A stretch of DNA of 15,118 bases from Peptostreptococcaceae bacterium (GTDB taxonomy: Bacteria > Bacillota_A > Clostridia > Peptostreptococcales > Anaerovoracaceae): NCBI GenBank assembly GCA_016650135.1, contig JAENWH010000016.1, positions 1 through 15,118 of the forward strand, given 5' to 3'. A program made the position numbers and the translations under genes. Every line of letters starts with the position of its first letter. The stretch's first letter is position 1. Under the pieces are notes generated by a model. The model saw only the letters and a list, made by a program, of their open reading frames with translations. It ran no database searches and was not told where the DNA came from. Shown piece after piece: positions 9,004 through 15,118 of this stretch.

Positions 9004-9843
9004 ATGGAAAAAATGGAAAAAAGAAAAAACGCTAAAATTTGGGCCCTCGGTATGCTTATATCGATTTTGCCAGGTTTTGCGTTTGCGCAAGCAACAACGA
9101 CAAATCTGATAGTATCAAAAGATATAATATATCGGCACGTTTTGGATTATCGGCAGCAAATACAATTACTCAATCTAGATATCTATCAGCAGCCCAAAGG
9201 CAATAAAACAAATCGTCCTGTAATGATTCTTGTTCATGGTGGAGGTTTTGCTTCAGGTGATAAGGGATATACAAAGTGGCAAGGTGATTTCTATCCCAAA
9301 ATGGCAAAAGCATTTGCTAATCAAGGATATGTTACTTTCTCAATTAACTACCGGCTATGGCCGAATTGTCCGATCGATTCTTTCCATATCGAATTGGATA
9401 ATGCCATTTCTGATGTATTAACGGCAGTCAAATGGATAAACGGAAAAAATTCAAAATTCGCAATTGATACTACGAAAATAATTATTTGCGGAGATTCTGC
9501 TGGTGGTGGACTTGTGGTAAATACATCCTTTTGTAATGCCCGGCTTTTTAAAGGGTGCATTGATATGTGGGGAGGTTTACCTCCATATGGCATTCAGGAT
9601 AAAATAAGCCGGCCCGTTAATACATGCCCGGTGATAAAAGGAACACCTCCAACCTGTATTTTGCATGGCACAAGGGATAATGTTGTTCCATATTATATCA
9701 GCCAATCCCTTGCAGATTCATTGATCAAAGTAGGTATTTACACTGAATTACACCCGTTACCGGGAGCAGGACATTATCCAATTCAATTATCTGAGCAGAT
9801 TATTCCGATTATGATTGATTTTGCAAATAAGATAAATAAATAA
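9004..9843 (+). CDS. Secreted alpha/beta-hydrolase esterase (BD-FAE-like)
   Basis: This is a serine esterase that probably removes acetyl or feruloyl-type esters from a glycan outside the cytoplasm. Seen: a signal peptide with core IWALGMLISILPG ending AFAQ; the oxyanion motif HGGGF starting at H78; the nucleophile elbow GDSAGG with S165; the acid in HGTRDNVVP with D225; and the catalytic His in GAGHYP with H257. Order and spacing fit the bifunctional feruloyl/acetyl-xylan esterase group and the related esterase/lipase family, and 279 residues is a usual length. The start is uncertain: ATG 9004 and ATG 9013 both give a signal peptide, and neither has a clear Shine-Dalgarno. It is preceded by a 335-base gap and followed 83 bases later by the GH9 gene, so it may head the second transcription unit. 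The true ester substrate is not visible. Confidence 0.92.
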   Translation: MEKMEKRKNAKIWALGMLISILPGFAFAQATTTNLIVSKDIIYRHVLDYRQQIQLLNLDIYQQPKGNKTNRPVMILVHGGGFASGDKGYTKWQGDFYPKMAKAFANQGYVTFSINYRLWPNCPIDSFHIELDNAISDVLTAVKWINGKNSKFAIDTTKIIICGDSAGGGLVVNTSFCNARLFKGCIDMWGGLPPYGIQDKISRPVNTCPVIKGTPPTCILHGTRDNVVPYYISQSLADSLIKVGIYTELHPLPGAGHYPIQLSEQIIPIMIDFANKINK

Positions 9844-9926
9844 TGCTACAAAAATTATAAAGAAATTATCAGATATATAATTAACCTGAACGATTTTCGA
9901 ATATACGAAGTATAAAAAAACATAAT

Positions 9927-11729
9927 ATGAAAAAAAAATTGATTTTATTTCTTACTACGTTAACTGGGATAATCTCTTTTATTCCAGTATTAAGTGCACA
10001 AACAAATAACCCAGATTATCCCGATCAAAAACCGGTACTGGTACTGGTCAATCAGGTAGGCTATAATTTAGAAGGAGAAAAAATCTTTGTCCTACAAATA
10101 CGTGATACTCTTAAAAAGGAGCCTGATCCCGACTTCAGAATAATGGATGTATCTGGAAGATTAGTGTTTACAGGAAAGCTTAATTATCAGGGGCGGGTGA
10201 ATGAGAGAACCGACAACGACTGGGGAGCGCGATACTGGAGTGGCAATTTTAGTCGATTGGATACCATCGGGGAATATCAGGTTAGGTTGAAAATAGGTAC
10301 AAAGGAGTATTATTCTTACCAGTTTCAAATAGGACATAACATAATTTTTAAAAAGACTATCCTGCCAGCTGTCCATTTCTTTTGGTACCAGCGTTGTGGA
10401 ACAGCAGTCCCGGGATTGCATTTGGCCTGTCACATGGATGATGCAAAAATTCCGGGAATAAAAGGAGGACATATCAATGCCACCGGGGGATGGCATAACG
10501 CCGGTGATTTTAATAAATATGCCGATGTTTCTTGTAGGTCGGTATATTCCCTTATTGTTTTGGCAAGAAATGCCAGAAAACTTGGATTAAATGACAGTGC
10601 TTACAATAAAATTCTTGACGAAGGGCTCTGGGGAGCCAAATTTCTTTATAAAATGTGGCAGCCTGGCAAAGGCCTTATCTATCAGGAAGTTTGGAATGGG
10701 TATGATTATTTTGGCCGCCCTGACCTGGAAACAGACAATATTGTAGGTACAGATGATGACAGACCTATACGAGGTAGTGCGCCAAGTTCCATGACAGCCT
10801 GCGCCTTGGCGGCTGCGGCTAGAGAAACAGGCAATGAAACATATCGTAAAGCTGCGGAAAATCTTTGGAAAACGGCCGTCGACTCTCTACCTTTCGACAG
10901 GGAAGAACCTTGGTTAAAAACCTCAGGTGGAGTACCTGCTCTTAGCCAGGATGTAACAGGCAGGTTAATTCGAAGAACTGCCGACTTACTACTGGCTGAT
11001 CTTGAACTGGAAGCTCTGACACAAAAGCCCCGCTATATGAAAAATGCGCAATCATGTGCAGAATCTCTGCTAAAACTGCAAAAAGAGAATGGATTATGGC
11101 CTACAGATATTTATACTAAACTATGTTACCAAGGGATCCCTCCCGCTGCTCTGGCTCTTTACCTGAAATCGCACCGAAACACTTCAATTGCTAATGATAT
11201 ATTGAAAGCCCTCAATCTATGGGTTAGCAGGATTGACTATCTTACTTCAAATCCTTTTAACCTTATTCCTTGGGGAAAAGGAATATTCTTTGACCCATAT
11301 CTAAAAAACTGGGGATATTACGTGGGGCAGAATAGTCAGTATTTATCAAATTCATGGGCCTTATATCTTATAGCTCCCCTACTTGAAGATTCGAATGCAA
11401 CGACTATTGCCAGTAGACAGATTGATTGGATACTGGGCTCTAATCCTTATGGTCTTTGTATGATGGAAGGCACTGGTAGTTTTAATTCACCGTTTTACCT
11501 TCACAGGTGGGCTCCCGATGAAGCGCGTGGCTCTGTTCCCGGTGCTGTTGTTAATGGATTTACAAGAGTAGAATCGGGGGACACTATAGACAAACCTTAT
11601 TTTGACCTATACAGAACCCCTAGAAGGGTATCGTATCACACCTCAGAACCCTGGGAACCCCATAATGCCTTCTTTATACTCGCAGTTTCAGAGTCGGTGA
11701 ATGCTTTGGCAAAGAACAAATCAAAATAA
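9927..11729 (+). CDS. GH9 endoglucanase-like glycoside hydrolase, secreted
   Basis: GH9 enzymes cleave beta-1,4-glucan chains (cellulose, xyloglucan, mixed-linkage glucan) with inversion. Seen: a signal peptide ending LSAQ; an N-terminal Ig-like domain of the CelD type (about residues 33-135, with LVNQVGYN and GEYQVRLKIG); then the (alpha/alpha)6 catalytic domain. The catalytic-base motif is GGWHNAGDFNKY, with D194 kept but the first Asp of the usual DAGD replaced by N191. LGSNPYG and FYLHRW match the substrate-binding region that in the family carries HxR. The acid Glu is in TSEPWEPHNA (E574). The 600-residue length fits the family with one accessory domain. The gap to gmhA is 40 bases, so co-transcription is likely. 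Hydrolytic activity is probable, but the N191 change leaves some doubt about efficiency. Confidence 0.93.
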   Translation: MKKKLILFLTTLTGIISFIPVLSAQTNNPDYPDQKPVLVLVNQVGYNLEGEKIFVLQIRDTLKKEPDPDFRIMDVSGRLVFTGKLNYQGRVNERTDNDWGARYWSGNFSRLDTIGEYQVRLKIGTKEYYSYQFQIGHNIIFKKTILPAVHFFWYQRCGTAVPGLHLACHMDDAKIPGIKGGHINATGGWHNAGDFNKYADVSCRSVYSLIVLARNARKLGLNDSAYNKILDEGLWGAKFLYKMWQPGKGLIYQEVWNGYDYFGRPDLETDNIVGTDDDRPIRGSAPSSMTACALAAAARETGNETYRKAAENLWKTAVDSLPFDREEPWLKTSGGVPALSQDVTGRLIRRTADLLLADLELEALTQKPRYMKNAQSCAESLLKLQKENGLWPTDIYTKLCYQGIPPAALALYLKSHRNTSIANDILKALNLWVSRIDYLTSNPFNLIPWGKGIFFDPYLKNWGYYVGQNSQYLSNSWALYLIAPLLEDSNATTIASRQIDWILGSNPYGLCMMEGTGSFNSPFYLHRWAPDEARGSVPGAVVNGFTRVESGDTIDKPYFDLYRTPRRVSYHTSEPWEPHNAFFILAVSESVNALAKNKSK

Positions 11730-11769
11730 TGTTTGCAGACAAATTTCTGTCAAATAAAAGAACTTAAAG

Positions 11770-12372
11770 ATGATCATGGATATAATAAAACAAAATTTTC
11801 TACAGGCACAAAAAATTCTAGATAAGTTTATTTCAGATGAACAAACATGGATAAAACTTGACATGGCCGGTAGGATTATGGTTCATGCTTTAAAAAATAA
11901 AGGTAAAATAATGTCCTGTGGTAATGGTGGATCATTATGTGATGCCATGCATTTCGCAGAAGAACTAACCGAAAGGTTTCAGCAAAACCGGATACCTTTA
12001 CCTGCCTTTGCTATCTGTGACCCGTCGCACATCACTTGCGTTGCCAACGATTTTGGTTATGACCAGATTTTCCCCCGTATGGTTGAAGCTTTGGGCAAGC
12101 CTGGCGATATATTGTTGGCCATCAGCAGCAGCGGGAACTCACAAAACGTAGTCAATGCGATTGAATCGGCCAAACGGATCGGGATGAAAGTAGTAGGTCT
12201 GACCGGAAAGACCGGCGGCCAAATGTCCGCATTATGCGATGTGGAAATCTTTGTACCCCACAACGGGTATTCCGACCGCGTACAGGAAATCCACATCAAG
12301 GTCATTCATTCGCTGGTAAACTATATAGAGCTTTCCATGGAAGAACACCTAACAACAGGCTCAAAGGACTGA
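11770..12372 (+). CDS. gmhA: Phosphoheptose isomerase (sedoheptulose 7-phosphate isomerase)
   Basis: GmhA converts sedoheptulose 7-phosphate into D-glycero-D-manno-heptose 7-phosphate, the first step of ADP-heptose and GDP-heptose synthesis. Seen: a SIS-domain protein of 200 residues without signal peptide, so cytoplasmic. SCGNGGSLCDAMHFAEELT and SSSGNSQNV form the phosphate-binding loops. H61, E65, Q172 (VQEIHIKVIH) and H180 fall at the same numbers as the metal and active-site residues of the Escherichia coli enzyme. The start could be ATG 11770 or 11776 (third codon). It is odd here: every other complete gene encodes an exported glycan-degrading enzyme. It may serve surface-glycan synthesis by accident of position, or handle a phosphorylated sugar from the degraded glycan; the second is inference. 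It lies 40 bases after the GH9 gene and 59 before the GH13 gene. A 3' fragment of another gmhA lies at 14138-14266. Confidence 0.93.
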   Translation: MIMDIIKQNFLQAQKILDKFISDEQTWIKLDMAGRIMVHALKNKGKIMSCGNGGSLCDAMHFAEELTERFQQNRIPLPAFAICDPSHITCVANDFGYDQIFPRMVEALGKPGDILLAISSSGNSQNVVNAIESAKRIGMKVVGLTGKTGGQMSALCDVEIFVPHNGYSDRVQEIHIKVIHSLVNYIELSMEEHLTTGSKD

Positions 12373-12431
12373 TTAACAAATGAGAATCAAGTGTTGAAAA
12401 AATAACTGAAATTCAATTAATAAGAAATTTC

Positions 12432-14123
12432 ATGAAAAAATTAAAATTTGTAATTGTGCTATTATTAATTATTTCTTCTGCATTAAGCCTTTCAGCTCAG
12501 AAGCAGTTTTCATCAGGCCCCGACTGGCTAAAAAAAGCTGTTTTCTATCAAATATATCCGCAAAGCTTTAAAGATTCAAATGGTGATGGGATCGGAGATT
12601 TAAACGGTATTTCTGAAAAAATGGACTATGTAAAGTCACTCGGCATCGATGCTATTTGGCTGAACCCTATTTTCGAATCACCTTTTTTTGATGCTGGTTA
12701 CGATGTGTCGGACTTTTACAAAATTGCGCCGCGCTACGGAACTGAGCAGGATTTGAAAAGGTTAATCTCAGAGGCACATAAAAGAGATATCAAAATTGTT
12801 CTTGACCTGGTCGCAGGTCATTCTTCTGATCAGCATCCCTGGTTTAAAGCATCACAGATGAAAAAGAAGAACGAATACACCGACCGGTATATCTGGACAA
12901 ACAGCTCGAAAATTAAACCTAAGAATTTTGTAAGTGGCAATTTTGAAAGAAATGGGAACTATCTTAAAAATTTCTTTGATTGTCAGCCTGCCTTGAACTA
13001 TGGATATGCAAATCCAAATCCCCGAAATAAATGGGAGCAGCCCATAACGGCGATAGGGCCGCAAAAGATGCGCAAAGAGCTTCGAAATATCATTAAATAC
13101 TGGATGGACATGGGTATTGACGGGTTTCGGGTTGATATGGCCAGCTCGTTGATTAAAAATGATACAGATTTTTCAGCCACTATGAATTTGTGGGCCGAAA
13201 TGCGAAACTGGTTTGAAACGGCTTATCCACAGGGTGTGCTGATCGCCGAATGGAGCAACCCGGAATTATCGATTAAAGCAGGCTTTATGATTGACTTTAT
13301 GATGCATTTTAATGTGCCTGGTTATCCTTCTTTATTTTTCAATAAAGGAGGTGTTTTTAACCGCGATACCTGTTATTTCGATTTGGCGGGAACTGGTTCG
13401 CCCCTTGAATTTATCGCCAACTATTCCAAAGAACTAAAAAGTGTGGGCAACAGGGGTTACGTTTCCATACCTTCAGCCAATCATGATATAAACAGGCCCA
13501 ACTCCGGTGCCAGAAATACGGATGACCAGCTGAAAACGGTTCTTACCTTTTTACTTACCATTAAAGGTATTCCGTTCATTTATTATGGTGATGAAATAGG
13601 CATGCGGTATATTCCGGATTTGCCCAATAAAGAAGGTAGTGTTTTGGTAAATTATAACAATGCCAACCGGACCGGGACCAGAACGCCAATGCAATGGAGC
13701 AATGACGTAAATGCAGGTTTCTCCTCGGCTCCGGCTTCACAATTGTACTTACCCATTGACCCAAATCCTTTGTATCCCAATGTAAAAGCCCAACTAACCA
13801 ATCCGGCATCGTTACTGAATTTTACGAAGCAATTAATTGAATTAAGAAAAACTATACCGGCATTGGGCAATGAGGGTGACATCACTTTTTTGAACACAAA
13901 GGACCTGACATATCCGTTAATCTATACCCGTAGTGATAAGCAGGATGAATACCTTATCATTATTAATCCATCAGGAAAACTGGTGAATTGCGTGATTGAT
14001 AAAAAAGACATCAAAACATTTGATCCTTTATTGGTTGAAAAAGTAGCCTGTACAAAAGATGAAAATAAGTTGCGCATAATTGCTGATAAGACAAGTTACG
14101 GCGTTTTTAGAGTATCCCGATAG
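12432..14123 (+). CDS. GH13 alpha-glucosidase/alpha-amylase family enzyme, secreted
   Basis: GH13 enzymes hydrolyse or transfer alpha-glucosidic linkages with retention. Seen: a signal peptide ending LSAQ, then a complete GH13 barrel: VFYQIYPQSFKDSNGDGIGDL, IWLNPIFESP, conserved region I DLVAGH (D125, G129, H130), region II GFRVDMAS with nucleophile D235, region III LIAEWSN with acid/base E273, region IV SANHDINRP with D352. The QIYPQSF and GIGDLNGI elements are those of the oligo-1,6-glucosidase/alpha-glucosidase/trehalose-synthase side of the family rather than classical endo-amylases. In region I the usual Asn before His is Gly. A C-terminal sandwich completes 563 residues, a normal length. 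It sits between intact gmhA and a gmhA remnant, which suggests it was brought in or left there by a rearrangement. The exact linkage is not readable. Confidence 0.93.
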   Translation: MKKLKFVIVLLLIISSALSLSAQKQFSSGPDWLKKAVFYQIYPQSFKDSNGDGIGDLNGISEKMDYVKSLGIDAIWLNPIFESPFFDAGYDVSDFYKIAPRYGTEQDLKRLISEAHKRDIKIVLDLVAGHSSDQHPWFKASQMKKKNEYTDRYIWTNSSKIKPKNFVSGNFERNGNYLKNFFDCQPALNYGYANPNPRNKWEQPITAIGPQKMRKELRNIIKYWMDMGIDGFRVDMASSLIKNDTDFSATMNLWAEMRNWFETAYPQGVLIAEWSNPELSIKAGFMIDFMMHFNVPGYPSLFFNKGGVFNRDTCYFDLAGTGSPLEFIANYSKELKSVGNRGYVSIPSANHDINRPNSGARNTDDQLKTVLTFLLTIKGIPFIYYGDEIGMRYIPDLPNKEGSVLVNYNNANRTGTRTPMQWSNDVNAGFSSAPASQLYLPIDPNPLYPNVKAQLTNPASLLNFTKQLIELRKTIPALGNEGDITFLNTKDLTYPLIYTRSDKQDEYLIIINPSGKLVNCVIDKKDIKTFDPLLVEKVACTKDENKLRIIADKTSYGVFRVSR

Positions 14124-14137
14124 AACTATTATTTATT

Positions 14138-14266
14138 ATGAGAATCGGGCATTCCGATGGGGTACAGGAAATCCACATCAAAGTTATCCATCCGCTGGTA
14201 AACTGCATTGAGCTTGCCATGGAAGAACAACTGAAAAACGATAAAACAGAACAAACTGACAATTAA
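14138..14266 (+). pseudogene. 3' remnant of a second gmhA
   Basis: Bases 14146-14229 align without gaps to 12264-12347 of gmhA, with about 12 differences in 84 (roughly 86% identity). The reading frame is kept: it encodes a segment containing VQEIHIKVIH, with the counterparts of metal residues Q172 and H180, and then runs through its own distinct tail to a TAA at 14264-14266. The tail (after MEEQL) differs from that of the intact gene, so this is the true end of a different gmhA copy, not a recent tandem repeat. The first ~165 codons are missing. A chance ATG at 14138 would allow a 42-residue peptide, but without the phosphate loops it cannot be an isomerase. Confidence 0.88.
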
Positions 14267-14296
14267 AAACAAACTAACTAAAAAACGATAAACAAA

Positions 14297-14917
14297 ATGC
14301 AGCAAAAGATTAGTGTTAAGCAAATTTCGCCTGTGATGTTTGGCTTTTTCATCATGGGATTTGTCGATGTGGTGGGGATCGCCTCGAACTACATTAAACA
14401 GGATTTTCACTTAAGCGATACCATTGCCAACCTGGTATTGATGATGGTATACATCTGGTTCGTGCTATTATCAATTCCGACCGGACTGCTGATGGGTAAA
14501 ATAGGTCGAAGGAAAACGGTGTTGATAAGCATCCTGATTACCTCAGTTGCCCTTTTTGTTCCAATAATAACTTACAATTTTGTTTCAATCCTGCTGGCAT
14601 TGGCTATGCTTGGTATTGGCAATACGATGCTCCAGGTATCCCTTAATCCTTTGGTGGGCGATATTGTTCCTGATTCGAAACTGGCCAGCAATCTGACTTT
14701 TGGCCAGTTTGTCAAATCGATTTCCTCGTTTTCAGGGCCACTACTGGCTGGAGATGCAGCCCTTTACCTGGGGAACTGGCGTTACCTTTTCCCGTTGTTT
14801 GGGGGAATATCGGTGATTGCTGCGGTTTGGCTAAACGCGGTCAAAATAACTGAAACGGGATCGACAGGGCAAAAGGGGTCGTTCATGGATAGTTTGAACC
14901 TGTTGGGAGACAAATAG
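14297..14917 (+). pseudogene. MFS sugar transporter, N-terminal half only, interrupted by an insertion sequence
   Basis: This is a major facilitator carrier of the FucP/sugar-proton symporter type, expected to import a monosaccharide through the inner membrane. Seen: 206 residues with about six hydrophobic membrane spans (first at roughly residues 12-30, last at roughly 168-186) and the loop motif GLLMGKIGRRKTV between spans 2 and 3, which is the MFS signature. Full-length members have about 12 spans and 400 or more residues. Here the frame ends right after the cytoplasmic linker (FMDSLNLLGDK), and the bases from about 14915 on belong to an IS21-type end. The second half should resume beyond the right edge of the element if the gene was cut by simple insertion. 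It starts 30 bases after the gmhA remnant stop, which suggests an ancestral gmhA-transporter operon. A functional half-size carrier is unlikely. Confidence 0.85.
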
Positions 14918-14920
14918 ATA

Positions 14921-14991
14921 TTCCGGAGCATCGTGGGTCAATTACCAATAAAGATATAAAATCATCCATTTTTCCGGATCATTGTGGGTCA
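14921..14991. repeat. Pair of 20-bp direct repeats at the IS21 end
   Basis: Copies at 14921-14940 and 14972-14991 both begin TTCCGG and end GTGGGTCA, with differences only at the 8th and 12th positions. The first lies at the tip of the element, the second 51 bases in. By analogy with other IS21 elements, they are probably transposase-binding sites; inverted copies should be present at the far end. Confidence 0.8.
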
Positions 14992-14997
14992 CTTTTT

Positions 14998-15018
14998 TAG
15001 CTTTGTATCTTATCTTTG
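14998..15018 (+). promoter_or_regulatory. Two overlapping-range Bacteroidota -7 elements upstream of istA
   Basis: TAGCTTTG (14998-15005) and TATCTTTG (15011-15018) both match the Bacteroidota -7 consensus TAnnTTTG exactly, 41 and 28 bases before the istA ATG. No convincing TTTG -33 element is seen 19-21 bases upstream of either, so the active one cannot be chosen. They are the only such matches I found in the intergenic DNA of the window. Confidence 0.4.
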
Positions 15019-15046
15019 TTTTGTAAACACTTTAAACAAAGATCTT

Positions 15047-15118
15047 ATGGCAGGAAAAATTGTAAGTATGAGTAAAATCAAACAAGTGCTTCAACTATAT
15101 GATAGTAGGCACTATAAC
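15047..15118 (+). CDS. istA: IS21 transposase IstA, first 24 codons
   Basis: The open frame starts at ATG 15047 and continues to the window edge without a stop. The residues MAGKIVSMSKIKQVLQL resemble the N terminus of IstA-type transposases, which begins with a short lead followed by a DNA-binding helix-turn-helix (not reached here). The position just inside the IS21 repeat pair and downstream of two -7 elements supports the call. The catalytic DDE core and the partner ATPase gene istB should lie outside. The identification rests on a short segment plus context. Confidence 0.75.
   Translation, partial: MAGKIVSMSKIKQVLQLYDSRHYN

Larger units (their letters stand above)
14915..15118 (+). mobile_element. 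Left end of an IS21-family insertion sequence (right part outside window)
   Basis: Immediately after the break in the transporter there are two near-identical 20-base direct repeats, 14921-14940 and 14972-14991, differing at two positions and sharing the core GTGGGTCA, spaced 51 bases apart. IS21-family ends are known to carry repeated copies of the terminal sequence that serve as transposase-binding sites. These are followed by a start codon at 15047 whose product begins like IstA proteins of Bacteroidota IS21 elements. The exact left boundary cannot be fixed because the right end and target duplication are not visible; 14915-14921 is the likely interval. Confidence 0.8.

Noticed and set aside
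9852..9921. AT-rich inverted words (AATTATA/TATAATT and TTCG-N6-CGAA) in the gap before the GH9 gene
   Set aside because: Short arms in very AT-rich DNA, with no T-tract or promoter element to support a function.
10161..10496. A 111-codon open frame on the - strand inside the GH9 gene
   Set aside because: Entirely within conserved GH9 coding sequence and without its own motifs.
11732..11754. A small hairpin (TTTGCAGA with TCTGTCAAA, one-base bulge) between the GH9 gene and gmhA, as a terminator
   Set aside because: The stem is short and AT-rich and no T-tract follows; the 40-base gap suggests read-through.
14138..14266. A possible 42-residue small protein starting at ATG 14138
   Set aside because: Its sequence is explained as the tail of a gmhA copy; the ATG arises at the junction of the fragment and lacks a supporting start signal.
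1..15118. CRISPR array, tRNA or rRNA genes, defence system, SusC/SusD pair
   Set aside because: No regularly spaced repeats, no RNA-gene-like sequence, and no outer-membrane transporter or defence domains were seen on either strand.

Overview
The window is a stretch of carbohydrate-degradation genes, all on the + strand, from a member of the Bacteroidota, most likely the Bacteroidales or a related anaerobic, plant- or algal-glycan-degrading order. The phylum call rests on the mix of glycoside hydrolase families, the signal peptides ending in Ala-x-Ala-Gln or a lipobox, the AT-rich leader sequences without strong Shine-Dalgarno motifs, and the TAnnTTTG promoter elements at the right edge. The order is inference. 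No SusC/SusD pair and no regulator lie in the window, so this is the enzyme arm of a polysaccharide utilisation locus or a related glycan cluster whose transport and sensing genes, if present, lie elsewhere.

Layout, left to right. (1) 1-1599: C-terminal part of a GH2 beta-glycosidase that starts outside the window. (2) 1616-3961: a secreted 781-residue protein of no family I can name; it looks like a TIM-barrel glycosidase followed by a glutamine-amidotransferase-like domain. (3) 4034-6163: a lipoprotein GH36-like alpha-galactosidase relative with an altered acid/base region. (4) 6197-8668: a secreted (alpha/alpha)6-barrel glycosidase-like protein. (5) 8669-9003: a gene-free gap holding a frameshifted 177-bp remnant of a second copy of gene 2 and an 8-bp dyad. 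(6) 9004-9843: a secreted serine esterase. (7) 9927-11729: a GH9 endoglucanase-like enzyme. (8) 11770-12372: GmhA, a cytoplasmic phosphoheptose isomerase. (9) 12432-14123: a secreted GH13 enzyme. (10) 14138-14266: a 3' remnant of a second gmhA. (11) 14297-14917: the N-terminal half of an MFS sugar transporter. (12) about 14915 to the right edge: the left end of an IS21-family element that has interrupted the transporter; its istA gene starts at 15047 and runs out of the window.

How the genes may work together: a GH9 backbone enzyme, a side-chain esterase and exo-acting beta- and alpha-glycosidases (GH2, GH36-like, GH13 and the six-hairpin protein) could strip a mixed, branched glycan outside the cytoplasm. 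The MFS carrier would import the released sugar and GmhA would act on a phosphorylated sugar inside. The substrate cannot be read from the sequence.

The most unusual features are architectural. Two different genes (gene 2 and gmhA) each leave a shorter, diverged fragment of a second copy downstream, bracketing the genes in between. This suggests that blocks of genes entered or were rearranged through homologous copies. The least characterised genes are the 781-aa and 823-aa proteins and the GH36-like protein with its non-canonical acid/base loop.
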